Shown one piece after another: positions 34,200 through 42,352 of a stretch of 64,000 nt of DNA. Each line of letters starts with the position of its first letter. Within the stretch, counting starts at the first letter, position 1. Position numbers and translations under genes: made by a program. The notes beneath the pieces were generated by a model that ran no database searches, was not told where the DNA came from, and worked only from the letters and a program-made list of their open reading frames with translations. Origin of the DNA: Agromyces sp. 3263 (GTDB taxonomy: Bacteria; Actinomycetota; Actinomycetes; Actinomycetales; Microbacteriaceae); contig NZ_JAVDUV010000001.1 of NCBI RefSeq assembly GCF_031456545.1, positions 1,736,001 through 1,800,000 of the forward strand, in the 5' to 3' direction.

Positions 34200-34254
34200 A
34201 AGCTAGGCGAGGTCGGCGGCATCCGACAGGGCGCGTGTCATGCCCGGTCATGCC
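34200..34254 (-). promoter_or_regulatory. Probable promoter and regulator site of the sulfur operon
   Basis: TAGCTT on the minus strand (34205-34200) fits a -10 box about 60 nt before sirA. Upstream of it are two direct copies of GTCATGCC (34237-34244 and 34247-34254) exactly 10 bp apart, which would place them on the same DNA face. They may bind a sulfur regulator. Confidence 0.35.
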
Positions 34255-34351
34255 GTGTCGCATTGCGTCACACGACGTCGTCTTTCGACACAGGCGGTTG
34301 CGGCGACGCACGCCGCGGTAATGGGACGATCGGCTCCGCTTCGCGGCCGAT

Positions 34352-34440
34352 GCGAGGCGAGCGGATGACGGGTGCGTGAGTCGGGCGAGGCGAGCGGATG
34401 CCGCGTAGCGCGGCTCGGGTTCAGGCGAGGCGGGCGGATG
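34352..34440. repeat. Three spaced copies of a 16-bp G-rich repeat
   Basis: GCGAGGCGAGCGGATG occurs at 34352-34367 and 34385-34400 and, with one change, at 34425-34440 inside the 3' end of the chelatase gene. Confidence 0.6.
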
Positions 34441-35173
34441 CCGCGGCGTGGCGGTCGAGCACGATCTCCACGAGCTCGGCGGGCGCGGGCTCGTCCTCGA
34501 CGAGCAGGGGCCGCGCGGTCACGTCGCCGCCGGCCGCGCGGGCGAGGTCGTCGAAGTAGCCGGGGGCGAGCAGGTAGTTCGCGACCACGACGCGGGCGCC
34601 AGCGGCGGAGGCATCCGCTCGGGCGATCGCGACCGCCTCGGGCAGGCGCGGCTGGGCGGCCGAGAGGAACCCCGCCGTGACCGCGCGTCCGGATGCCGCG
34701 GCGAGCCGCTTCGCCATGTCCAGGCAGTCGACGACCGCCCGCCGGTCGCTCGACCCGGCGACGGCGAGCACGATCCGGTCGTCGTCACGGAGTCCGGCGT
34801 CTTCGAGCCGCCGCAGCAGTACCGTCGCGAGCCGGTCGTCGGGTCCGAGTGCGCCGGCGAGCACGACACGACGTCCGCCCTCGTCGTTCTCGTCGTCGAC
34901 CGCCTCGGTGAGGTCGACGTACACGTGGTACCCCGCCGACAGCAGCAGCGGCACCACGACGGCGGGCTCGTCGGGCTCGAGCGAGGCGAGCGTGGCGGCG
35001 ACGTCGGGCTGTTCGACGTCGACGTGTCCGAGCCGCACGCTCGGCGGGGCATCCGGATGCCGCTGCGCCACCGCCGCGGCGACCGCGTCGTGCAGCCCGC
35101 GTACCGCGCGGCGGCCCTCCTCGGACGAGGTGCCGTGCGAGATGCCGACGAGGGCCGGGGTGCGAACGGGCAT
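34421..35173 (-). CDS. Sirohydrochlorin chelatase (CbiX/SirB-like)
   Basis: The 250-residue protein (MPVRTPALVGISHGTSSEEG) carries the chelatase landmark GISHGT with its metal-binding His, VVPLLLSAGYHVYVDL (second His) and the duplicated half with VVVANYLLAPGYFDD. Enzymes of this type insert Fe2+ into sirohydrochlorin to form siroheme, or Co2+ in cobalamin synthesis. The nearby siroheme-dependent sulfite reductase and cobA indicate the ferrochelatase role. ATG 35173 has GACGAT 6 nt upstream, a poor -10 box. It lies 289 nt upstream of sirA and is probably a separate transcription unit. Confidence 0.9.
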   Translation of the reverse strand: MPVRTPALVGISHGTSSEEGRRAVRGLHDAVAAAVAQRHPDAPPSVRLGHVDVEQPDVAATLASLEPDEPAVVVPLLLSAGYHVYVDLTEAVDDENDEGGRRVVLAGALGPDDRLATVLLRRLEDAGLRDDDRIVLAVAGSSDRRAVVDCLDMAKRLAAASGRAVTAGFLSAAQPRLPEAVAIARADASAAGARVVVANYLLAPGYFDDLARAAGGDVTARPLLVEDEPAPAELVEIVLDRHAAASARLA

Positions 35174-35273
35174 GCCCCCATCGTCGCAAATCGGGGCGGC
35201 CCGCCGCATCCCGGCGACGGAGCGTGACCGCCCGCGCCCGCGGCTGCACCTGACCGGCGCCGCGCAGCTCGGA

Positions 35274-35344
35274 CGGGAGGAGACCCGCCCGAGCGGAGGT
35301 GCCCGAGCGACGTGGCGACCTCCCGCGGGGCGGATCTCCTCCCG
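35274..35344. repeat. Palindromic intergenic element, copy 1
   Basis: The left arm 35274-35300 and right arm 35318-35344 are 27 nt each and match at 22 positions. The left arm's first 26 nt match 51929-51954 with three mismatches (shared blocks CGGGAGGAG, CCGC and GAGCGGAGG). Confidence 0.7.
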
Positions 35345-35380
35345 CGGGGGTCGGTTCGAGTGCGGTGATCGAGCGCCCCT

Positions 35381-35445
35381 CAGGCGATCGGCCGCTGCTC
35401 AGGCTGTTGCGGGCGGCACCGGCCTGAATCCCGGCCGATCGCCTG
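35381..35445 (-). terminator. Nested inverted repeat downstream of the hydrolase gene
   Basis: CAGGCGATCGGCC (35381-35393) pairs perfectly with 35433-35445. A smaller TCAGGC/GCCTGA repeat lies inside. It starts about 30 nt beyond the hydrolase stop codon. Confidence 0.45.
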
Positions 35446-35476
35446 TATCGGCGTGGATGACGAGACGCCCGGCGCG

Positions 35477-36376
35477 TCAGGCGGAGCCGGTCGTCACGCT
35501 CTCGGCGCGCAGCCGGTCGAACGCGGGCAGGCCGCCCAGCGTGAACGCCGTGACGGCGTCGAGCGTCGCGTCGGCGCCGAGCACCCGGGAGTGTCCCGCG
35601 CCCTCGGTGAGCACGAGGCGCGAGCGGTCGCCGTGCGCCGCGTGCAGGCGCCGCGACTCGGCCACCGGCACCTCACCGTCGGCGCGGTCGTGCACGAGCA
35701 GCAACGGCACCCCGGCGGGCAGCGGATGCCGCACCGCGTCGAACCTGGCGTACACGTCGGGCACGTCGGGCAGCACCCGACGGGCGAACCGCCCGGCCAG
35801 CACGTCGGCGGTCGCGGGGCCGACCCCAATGCGTGCGGCGAACGAGTCGGCGAGGAAACGCGCGTCGGCCATGCCGGCGATCGCCACGACGCCCCCGGCA
35901 GCGGTGTCCTCGTGCACAGCGGTGAGCGCCGCGAGGGCCCCGAACGAGTGCCCGATCACCGTGCGGAACATGCCGTGACGGTGCTGGAGCTCGTCGATGG
36001 CACCCAGGTAGTCGCGGATGTCGGTGCGGCGACCGGGGGAGTCGCCATTGGCGGGCGCGTCGAAGCCGACGACCCGGTAGCCGGCGGCCCGAACCTCGCG
36101 CACGATCGGGCCGAACTGCGACGCGCGGCCGCGCCAGCCGTGCACGACGAGCACGGTCTCGGGTCCGTGCCCCCATGAGTACGTGGTGATCGAGCGGCCG
36201 CGCACCGTGATCGTGCCCCGCTCGGCGTGCTCGTGCACGGCCCGGTCGGTCGGCCGCACGGGCAGCGGCGGCCCGACCCGTCGGAACAGGGGCAGCGCGA
36301 GTCGCCCGGCGAGGGCGGGAGAGACGCGATCGGCCGCCCGCACGGCGGCGACGAGTGCGGTGGTGGCGGGGTGCAT
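35477..36376 (-). CDS. Alpha/beta hydrolase
   Basis: The 299-residue protein has the alpha/beta hydrolase fold: oxyanion region VLVVHGWRGRASQFG, nucleophile elbow GHSFG with the catalytic serine, an acid in LLVHDRADGEVPV and a C-terminal His in GAGHSRVL. There is no signal peptide, so it is cytoplasmic. Substrate is unknown; small esters are possible. ATG 36376 has GGAGG upstream. It is divergent from a TetR gene with two identical-type operators between them, and a repressor/target relation is likely. Confidence 0.9.
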   Translation of the reverse strand: MHPATTALVAAVRAADRVSPALAGRLALPLFRRVGPPLPVRPTDRAVHEHAERGTITVRGRSITTYSWGHGPETVLVVHGWRGRASQFGPIVREVRAAGYRVVGFDAPANGDSPGRRTDIRDYLGAIDELQHRHGMFRTVIGHSFGALAALTAVHEDTAAGGVVAIAGMADARFLADSFAARIGVGPATADVLAGRFARRVLPDVPDVYARFDAVRHPLPAGVPLLLVHDRADGEVPVAESRRLHAAHGDRSRLVLTEGAGHSRVLGADATLDAVTAFTLGGLPAFDRLRAESVTTGSA

Positions 36377-36420
36377 GTCGGCCTCCAGATTGGTGCGAGG
36401 TGTGGCGTCCGATGAATGAG

Positions 36421-36457
36421 TACGAACGATCGTACTTACACTATACGAACGATCGTG
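36421..36457. promoter_or_regulatory. Double TetR operator between the hydrolase and tetR genes
   Basis: TACGAACGATCGTA (36421-36434) and TACGAACGATCGTG (36444-36457) are inverted repeats of the form TACGA-N4-TCGTA, 23 bp apart. TACACT (36437-36442, plus strand) and TATAGT (36445-36440, minus strand) between them are candidate -10 boxes, so binding would block both genes. Confidence 0.75.
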
Positions 36458-36472
36458 CGTAAACTGAAGCCC

Positions 36473-37129
36473 ATGAACGATGTCGACGGCCGGCGGGTGC
36501 GCGGCGACGCCTCGCGACGCATCGTGCTCGAGCGCGCCGCCGACCTCGCGTCTATCGACGGACTCGACGGCCTCTCGATCGGGCGCCTCGCCACGGCCGC
36601 CGACGTGAGCAAGAGCGGCGTGGCCACGCTGTTCGGCACGAAGGAGCGCCTCCAGCTCGCGACGGTGGAGGCGGCCACCCAGCGGTTCCGCGAGGCCGTG
36701 CTCGAACCCGCACGGGTCGAGCCACGCGGCATCCGTCGCATCGCCCTGCTGCTCGACCTGTGGATCGCCTACTCGCGCGACCGCGTCTTCCCCGGCGGAT
36801 GCTTCTTCGCGGCCGCCGCCGCCGACCTCGACGCGAAGACGGGGCCCGTGCACGATGCGGTCGCGCAGGCCTTCGACAGCTGGGGCGGTTACCTCGAGGT
36901 CGCGATCGGCTACGCGATCGATGCCGGCGAGCTCGACGGCCACGCGGATGCCGCGCAGCTGGCGTTCGAGGCGACCGCACTGCTCGACGGTGCGAACGCG
37001 CGGTCAGTGCTCTCGGGATCCCGGGAGCCCTACCTCCGTGCCCGGCGGGCGCTCACCGATCGGTTGCTCGCCGCGGGGGCCGAGCCCGAGGCGATCCGCG
37101 CGCTGACCGAGGGCGACGACCTGGCCTGA
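36473..37129 (+). CDS. TetR family transcriptional regulator
   Basis: The 218-residue protein has a TetR helix-turn-helix domain at about residues 10-60 (RRIVLERAADLASIDGLDGL, then SIGRLATAADVSKSGVATLF), followed by an all-helical ligand domain with FPGGCFFAAAAADLDAKTG, a motif common in one TetR subgroup. It probably represses itself and the divergent hydrolase through the two operators at 36421-36457. ATG 36473 is preferred because longer starts would place coding sequence inside the operators. The inducer is unknown. Confidence 0.9.
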   Translation: MNDVDGRRVRGDASRRIVLERAADLASIDGLDGLSIGRLATAADVSKSGVATLFGTKERLQLATVEAATQRFREAVLEPARVEPRGIRRIALLLDLWIAYSRDRVFPGGCFFAAAAADLDAKTGPVHDAVAQAFDSWGGYLEVAIGYAIDAGELDGHADAAQLAFEATALLDGANARSVLSGSREPYLRARRALTDRLLAAGAEPEAIRALTEGDDLA

Positions 37130-37171
37130 CCGGCGCGGCCCGGCCTGCCCGGCGGGACCGGACCCGGGATC

Positions 37172-37981
37172 TCAGGCTTCGAGCACGAGGGCCAGCGACG
37201 TGTCGCCGCACGGCAGCACGGCTTCGCCGCCCGGCAGACTCGCGGCATCCGTCACGGCGACCGCGTCACGCAGCGGGGCGAGCGCCTCGGGGAGTCCCTC
37301 CAGTCGCAGCAGGGCGCCCGTCGCGCGCCTGGCGTCGGTCGAGGCGACGATGCGGCCCGACGCGTTCACGAGGGTGCACGGATGCCCCGACTCGCGGATG
37401 ACCGGGAGCAGCACCTGCTCGAGGCGTGCGACGTACAGGTCGGTGCCGATGAGGCCGACCATCTCGCCGTCGATGCGCACGGGTGTCGTGATGGTCACGG
37501 TGTAGTCGTCGGTGCACAGGTAGTCGACGTAGGGACCGGTGAGGTGCCGGCTGCCCGTGCGTGCGGGAACGCGCCACCACTCGAGGGTCGTGTAATCGCG
37601 GAACTGCTCGGAGTCGGGGTCGCTCACGGCCTCGAGCCGGCGGAGCTTCGGGTCGGGGCCGGCGCCGAAGGTGTTCGAGCCGCTCAGCCACCACGCCAGA
37701 TGCCAAGGCGCGTCCGCGAGGAAGCCCGGCGCGGCGACGAACCCGGCGCCCGTGATGAGCGTGCCGTCGCGCTCCAGCTCAGTGCTCACGAGTGCGGCCA
37801 CGATCGGGTCGAGGGTCTCCGCGGTGGGCTCGGTGGAGCCGGTGAGGGCGCCGGCCAGCGGGCCCGACAGCTCGCGCTCGAGCACGTCGCGCCACCCGTC
37901 GATCATGGCGAAGACGGGGTCGATCGTGGAGGCGATGCGCCGTGCGATGTGCTCGGCGGCGACGTCGACGGTGACGGTCAT
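37172..37981 (-). CDS. Soluble Cache (PDC-like) sensor-domain protein
   Basis: This 269-residue protein has no signal peptide and no membrane segment. The sequence shows a helical N-terminus followed by a Cache/PDC-like region with GAGFVAAPGFLADAPWHLAW, WRVPARTGSRHLTGPYVDYL, YTVTITTPVRIDGEMVGLIG and TLVNASGRIVASTD. In chemoreceptors such modules bind amines or amino acids outside the cell; here it is cytoplasmic. ATG 37981 overlaps the stop codon of the GntR gene by 4 bp, so the two are made together. I infer a small-molecule sensor linked to the regulator and the divergent importer. Confidence 0.8.
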   Translation of the reverse strand: MTVTVDVAAEHIARRIASTIDPVFAMIDGWRDVLERELSGPLAGALTGSTEPTAETLDPIVAALVSTELERDGTLITGAGFVAAPGFLADAPWHLAWWLSGSNTFGAGPDPKLRRLEAVSDPDSEQFRDYTTLEWWRVPARTGSRHLTGPYVDYLCTDDYTVTITTPVRIDGEMVGLIGTDLYVARLEQVLLPVIRESGHPCTLVNASGRIVASTDARRATGALLRLEGLPEALAPLRDAVAVTDAASLPGGEAVLPCGDTSLALVLEA

Positions 37982-38796
37982 GGCCTCGCTCCTTCCGATG
38001 CTGCGACCGCGGATGCCTCGCCCGCCGGCGTCTCGGCGCGGGACGGGCCCGCCTGCTCGAGGCGCACCTTCTCATCGATGAGCCACTCGACGGCCGAGGC
38101 GATGTGCTCGGTGGTCGCGTGTCGTGCACGTTCGGGTTGCACGGCGCGGATCGCCTCGATGACTTCGAGGCGAGCGCTGCGACTGCGGTCACGAGAATCC
38201 TGCTCCTTCAGGCACAGCCAGAGCAAGGGCCCGGCCTCGGCCTGCAGGCGCAGCTCCTCGTGCACGAGGCGCGGCGACTGGCTCACCGCGGCGATCTCGA
38301 GCTGGAACCGGCCGACCGCGCGCCGCGCGCCGCCCGGGGTGGTGAGGTCGGCGCGGGCGTCGATCTCGACGAGGCTGGCGAGGTCGTCCTCGCTCGCGCG
38401 ATCGGCCGCGACCTCGGCCGCCATGCCCGCGATCGCGGCGTAGTGGAGGGACAGGTCGCGCAGCTCGATGCGGCTGAGCGAGCGCACGCGCTCGTCGATC
38501 ATGCGCATCGCCGCATCGCGGTCGTGGGTGATGAAGCTGCCGCCGTCGCGTCCTCGGCGGGTCTGCACGAGGCCCTTGTCGCGCAGGGCGACGAGCGCCT
38601 CGCGGGCGGTGACGACGGCTACGCCGAGGCTGCGCGCGAGCTCGGATTCGCTCGGCAGGCGCTCGCCGTCGCGGAGCACGCCCGCGACGATCGCGTCGGT
38701 GAGGCGCTGCTCGACGAGCTCCGCGCGGCCCGCTCCGTCGAGCGGTGAGAAGACGACCGCGCGCGTGGCGTCGGCGCGGCCCGTGGCCTGCGGCAT
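37978..38796 (-). CDS. GntR family (FadR-type) transcriptional regulator
   Basis: The 272-residue protein has a GntR winged helix at about residues 20-85 (LTDAIVAGVLRDGERLPSES, SLGVAVVTAREALVALRDKG, GRDGGSFI) and an all-helical FCD-like effector domain. ATG 38796 is chosen because GGGAGG (38801-38806) lies just upstream; ATG 38811 lacks a ribosome site. It is translationally coupled to the Cache-domain gene and divergent from the polyamine-type ABC operon, which it probably controls through the palindrome at 38896-38907. Confidence 0.9.
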   Translation of the reverse strand: MPQATGRADATRAVVFSPLDGAGRAELVEQRLTDAIVAGVLRDGERLPSESELARSLGVAVVTAREALVALRDKGLVQTRRGRDGGSFITHDRDAAMRMIDERVRSLSRIELRDLSLHYAAIAGMAAEVAADRASEDDLASLVEIDARADLTTPGGARRAVGRFQLEIAAVSQSPRLVHEELRLQAEAGPLLWLCLKEQDSRDRSRSARLEVIEAIRAVQPERARHATTEHIASAVEWLIDEKVRLEQAGPSRAETPAGEASAVAASEGARP

Positions 38797-38893
38797 CCGA
38801 CCTCCCGGCATGCGTCACGACGGCGTTCCGGCTCGTCGTCGGAACTGTGACACGACCGTAACACGCGGGTCTGGCGGAAAGCATCTGGATCCA

Positions 38894-38907
38894 TATGATT
38901 TGAATCA
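38894..38907 (+). promoter_or_regulatory. ABC operon -10 box overlapping a palindromic operator
   Basis: TATGAT (38894-38899) is a near-consensus -10 box. TGATTTGAATCA (38896-38907, five-base arms, two-base centre) overlaps it and is a candidate site for the divergent GntR regulator. Confidence 0.5.
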
Positions 38908-38927
38908 CGCACATCGAAGGAGACGTC

Positions 38928-39977
38928 ATGACCGACCAGCAGCCGGCCATTCGGCTGACCGGGCTCACGAAGGAGTTCGGCGCCGTCACCGCCGTCGACC
39001 ACGTCGACCTCGAGATCGGCGCCGGCGAGTTCTTCTCCATGCTGGGCCCGTCGGGGTCGGGCAAGACCACGGTGCTGCGTCTCATCGCCGGCTTCGAGCA
39101 GCCCACCGCCGGCATCATCGAGCTCTTCGGCCAGGACGTCACCAAGCGCGCCCCGTTCGACCGCGACGTCAACACGGTGTTCCAGGACTACGCGCTGTTC
39201 CCGCATATGAGCGTGCTCGACAACGTGGCCTACGGACTGCGCGTGCGCGGACTCGGCCGCAGGGAGCGCAACGACCGCGCCATGCGGGCACTGGCCTCGG
39301 TGCGGCTCGAGCAGATGGCGGCTCGCAAGCCCTCGCAGCTGTCGGGCGGCCAGCGGCAGCGCATCGCCCTCGCCCGGGCCACGGTCGTGCAGCCGAAGGT
39401 GCTCCTGCTCGACGAGCCGCTCGGCGCCCTCGACCTGAAGCTCCGCGAGCAGATGCAGGTCGAGCTCAAGGAGATCCAGCGCGACCTCGGCATCACGTTC
39501 ATCTTCGTGACGCACGACCAGGAGGAGGCGCTCACCCTCTCCGACCGTATCGCGGTCTTCAACGACGGTCGCATCGAGCAGCTCGGCACTCCCGCCGAGC
39601 TCTACGAGCGGCCCACCTCGCGGTTCGTCGCCGACTTCGTCGGCACCTCGAACCTGTTCGACGCCGAACGCTCGCGCGACCTGCTCGGACGTGAGGGCCA
39701 CCACTCCGTGCGCCCCGAGAAGATGAGCGTCACCCGCGAGGGCCTCGTCGGCGAGGGCGTCGTCAACGTTCCGGGCACCGTCGTCGAGGCCATCTACCTC
39801 GGCAGCGGAGTGCGCCTCGTCGTCGACCTCGACGACGGCACGCGCGTGACCGTGCTCGAGCAGAACGACCGCGATCGCATCCACGACGACGAGCGCGGCG
39901 ACCGCGTCGTGGTGTCGTGGCATGCCGACGACGTCGTGCACCTCGGCACCGAGGTGCTGCCGGGCATCTCCGGCTGA
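38928..39977 (+). CDS. ABC transporter ATP-binding protein (PotA-type)
   Basis: The 349-residue ATPase has Walker A GPSGSGKTT, VFQDYALFPHMSV, signature LSGGQRQR, Walker B VLLLDEPLGALDLKLR and switch FVTHDQEEALTLSD. A C-terminal TOBE-like domain (about 260-349) starts near HHSVRPEKMSV. This is typical of spermidine/putrescine-type importers. GAAGGAG precedes ATG 38928. It is first in an operon with a substrate-binding lipoprotein and two permeases, divergent from the GntR/Cache pair. Confidence 0.93.
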   Translation: MTDQQPAIRLTGLTKEFGAVTAVDHVDLEIGAGEFFSMLGPSGSGKTTVLRLIAGFEQPTAGIIELFGQDVTKRAPFDRDVNTVFQDYALFPHMSVLDNVAYGLRVRGLGRRERNDRAMRALASVRLEQMAARKPSQLSGGQRQRIALARATVVQPKVLLLDEPLGALDLKLREQMQVELKEIQRDLGITFIFVTHDQEEALTLSDRIAVFNDGRIEQLGTPAELYERPTSRFVADFVGTSNLFDAERSRDLLGREGHHSVRPEKMSVTREGLVGEGVVNVPGTVVEAIYLGSGVRLVVDLDDGTRVTVLEQNDRDRIHDDERGDRVVVSWHADDVVHLGTEVLPGISG

Positions 39978-40005
39978 GGCATCCGCCCGGCCGCGGCATC
40001 CGCCC

Positions 40006-40064
40006 GACCACCACCGACAAGACCACCACGGACGAGACCACCACGGACAAGACCACCACCACAC
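40006..40064. repeat. 15-bp tandem repeat, almost four copies
   Basis: Units at 40006-40020, 40021-40035 and 40036-40050, plus a partial one to 40064, follow GACCACCACGGACAA. The array fills the gap between the ATPase and lipoprotein genes just before the AGGAGA ribosome site. Confidence 0.85.
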
Positions 40065-40092
40065 GGCATCACCCGAAGAAGAGGAGAGAACC

Positions 40093-41274
40093 ATGAAGCG
40101 CATTCCGCGCACGGCACGCCGCGGCGCCACCGTCGGGCTCGCGATCGCATCGATCGCGTTGCTCTCGGCATGCGGCACCACCCAGGCCGGCGGCTCCGGA
40201 GGCGGCGAGGCCGCCACCGAGCTCGGCGACATGGAGGGCCAGGTCTCGCTGCTCGCATGGCCCGGCTACGTCGAGGACGGCTCGAACGACCCGGCCGTCG
40301 ACTGGGTCACCCCCTTCGAGGAGGACACCGGCTGCAAGGTCACGGCGAAGACCTTCGGCACCTCCGACGAGGCGCTGAGCCTCATGAAGACGGGTGACTA
40401 CGACGTGGTGTCGGCGTCGGGCGACGCGTCGCTCCGCCTCGTCGCGGCGGGCGACGTCGCGCCGGTGAACACCGACCTCATCCCCAACTACGCGAACGTC
40501 TACGACTTCCTCAAGGACCAGTCGTGGAACTCGGTCGACGGCGTGCCCTACGGCGTGCCGCACGGCTACGGCGCGAACCTCCTCATGTACAACACGGAGG
40601 TCTTCCCGACCGCCCCCACCTCGTGGGACGTCGTGTTCGACAAGGCGAGCGAGAACGCGGGCAAGGTCACGGCCTACGACTCCCCGATCTACATCGCGGA
40701 TGCCGCGGTGTACCTGATGGCCCACAACCCCGAGCTCGGCATCGAGAACCCCTACTCCCTCGACGAGGAGCAGCTCGCCGCGGCCGTCGACCTCCTGAAG
40801 GAGCAGCGCGCCAGCATCGGCGAGTACTGGTCGGACTACCTCAAGCAGACCCAGGCCTTCGAGACCGGCGATTCCGTCGTCGGCACGACCTGGCAGGTCA
40901 CCCAGAACGGCTTGGCCGCGTCGGGTGCTCCCACCGAGGTCGTGCTCCCCGACGAGGGCACCACCGGTTGGTCCGACACGTGGATGATCTCGTCGAAGGC
41001 GAAGAACCCGAACTGCGCCTACGCGTGGCTCGACTACATCGCGAGCCCCGAGGCGAACGCGGCGGCCACGTCGTACTTCGGCGAGGCGCCCTCGAGCGAC
41101 GAGGCCTGCGAGTACCGCGAGGACTGCGAGGCGTACCACGCGGGTGACGCCGACTACGCATCGCAGATCTGGTACTGGTCGACCCCGATCGAGAAGTGCC
41201 TCGACGGACGCACCGACGTGAAGTGCACCGACTACGCCGCGTGGACGCAGGCGTGGCAGGAGATCAAGGGCTGA
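40093..41274 (+). CDS. ABC transporter substrate-binding lipoprotein (PotD/PotF-type)
   Basis: The 393-residue protein has a twin-basic N-region and lipobox LSAC (about residues 24-27), then a Gly-rich linker and the PotD-like fold: VSLLAWPGYVEDGSND, VSASGDASLRLVAAGDVAPV, GVPYGVPHGYGANLLMYNTE and CAYAWLDYIASPEANA. Several cysteines near the C-terminus (EACEYREDCEAY, EKCLDG, VKCTDY) may form disulfides. It captures the ligand outside the membrane. Polyamines or related amines are likely but not proven. It is preceded by a 15-bp tandem repeat array. Confidence 0.93.
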   Translation: MKRIPRTARRGATVGLAIASIALLSACGTTQAGGSGGGEAATELGDMEGQVSLLAWPGYVEDGSNDPAVDWVTPFEEDTGCKVTAKTFGTSDEALSLMKTGDYDVVSASGDASLRLVAAGDVAPVNTDLIPNYANVYDFLKDQSWNSVDGVPYGVPHGYGANLLMYNTEVFPTAPTSWDVVFDKASENAGKVTAYDSPIYIADAAVYLMAHNPELGIENPYSLDEEQLAAAVDLLKEQRASIGEYWSDYLKQTQAFETGDSVVGTTWQVTQNGLAASGAPTEVVLPDEGTTGWSDTWMISSKAKNPNCAYAWLDYIASPEANAAATSYFGEAPSSDEACEYREDCEAYHAGDADYASQIWYWSTPIEKCLDGRTDVKCTDYAAWTQAWQEIKG

Positions 41275-41392
41275 CCCGGCCCTGACGACGGAGCGCTCGG
41301 CCCGACGAGCCGCTCCACCCCCTGCGGGTCGAGGACGCCACTCCCTCCGGCGCCTCGGCCCGCAGGACCCCGTTCGAGACGAAGGACCACGC

Positions 41393-42343
41393 ATGACGAC
41401 GCACGCTCCCGCTCCGCCCGGCGCCCAGGCGAACGCGCCCGGCCACGCGCGTGACGCGGTGCCGCAGCCCCGCCGCACGCCGGCGCGCGCGGCATCCGTG
41501 TTCCTGAGCACCCACCCGCGCACCCGGCTGGCCCTGCTGCTCGGTGCACCGCTGTTCTGGCTCGGCATCGTCTACATCGTGGCGCTCGTGCTGCTGCTCG
41601 TCACCGCGTTCTGGTCGGTCGACAGCTTCACCGGCGAGATCAGCCAGACGTGGACGCTCGACAACATCATCACCGTGGTCACCGGGTCGCTGTACCAGAC
41701 CGTGACCCTGCGCACCCTCGGCGTGGCCCTCGCGGTGACCCTGATCGACGTGCTCCTCGCGCTGCCCATCGCGTTCTTCATGGCGAAGGTCGCGTCGCCC
41801 CGGATGCAGCGCATCCTCGTCATCGCGGTGCTCACGCCGCTGTGGGCGTCGTACCTCGTCAAGGCGTACGCCTGGCGCTCGGTGCTCTCGCAGGACGGCA
41901 TCCTCGAGTGGCTGGTGGCGCCGTTCGGCGGGCACACGCCGGGCTACGGCCTGCCGGCGACGATCATCACGCTGTCGTACCTCTGGCTGCCGTACGTGAT
42001 CCTCCCCATCTATGCGGGACTGGAGCGCGTGCCCGACTCGCTGCTCGAGGCATCCGCGGATCTCGGAGGCCGCACGTGGCCGACCATTCGCCTGGTGGTC
42101 TTCCCGCTGGTGCTGCCCGCCATCATCGCGGGCACCATCTTCAGCTTCTCGCTGTCGCTCGGCGACTACATCACCGTGAACATCGTGGGCGGCGCGAACC
42201 AGATGCTCGGCAACCTCGTCTACACGAACGTGGGCGCGGCGAACAACCTGCCGCTCGCGTCGGCGATCGCGCTCATCCCGATCGTGATCATCTTCGGCTA
42301 CCTCTTCCTCGTGCGGCGCACCGGCGCCCTCGACAACCTCTAG
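41393..42343 (+). CDS. ABC transporter permease (PotB-type)
   Basis: This 316-residue protein has a 45-residue hydrophilic, Pro/Ala-rich N-terminus, then about six hydrophobic helices. The EAA loop reads LLEASADLGGRTWPTIRLVV, matching the PotB/PotH branch. It pairs with the second permease to form the channel driven by the PotA-type ATPase. Its stop codon is 9 nt before the next permease gene, so translation is coupled. ATG 41393 is used; no alternative is better. Confidence 0.92.
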   Translation: MTTHAPAPPGAQANAPGHARDAVPQPRRTPARAASVFLSTHPRTRLALLLGAPLFWLGIVYIVALVLLLVTAFWSVDSFTGEISQTWTLDNIITVVTGSLYQTVTLRTLGVALAVTLIDVLLALPIAFFMAKVASPRMQRILVIAVLTPLWASYLVKAYAWRSVLSQDGILEWLVAPFGGHTPGYGLPATIITLSYLWLPYVILPIYAGLERVPDSLLEASADLGGRTWPTIRLVVFPLVLPAIIAGTIFSFSLSLGDYITVNIVGGANQMLGNLVYTNVGAANNLPLASAIALIPIVIIFGYLFLVRRTGALDNL

Positions 42344-42352
42344 GGGCGACGG

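Larger units (their letters stand above)
35174..35476. other. Gene-free 303-bp stretch with two palindromic structures
   Basis: No coding sequence is supported. The stretch holds an imperfect inverted repeat (35274-35344) related to one at 51928-51999, and a nested inverted repeat (35381-35445) that may end transcription of the hydrolase gene. It must also hold the promoter of the sirohydrochlorin chelatase gene. Confidence 0.7.

Noticed and set aside
34132..34420. Riboswitch (SAM or cobalamin type) before sirA
   Set aside because: I could not find the conserved core or a consistent set of stems; only direct repeats and a -10-like box stand out.
38797..38811. ATG 38811 as start of the GntR regulator
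   Set aside because: It lacks a ribosome site, while GGGAGG is well placed for ATG 38796.
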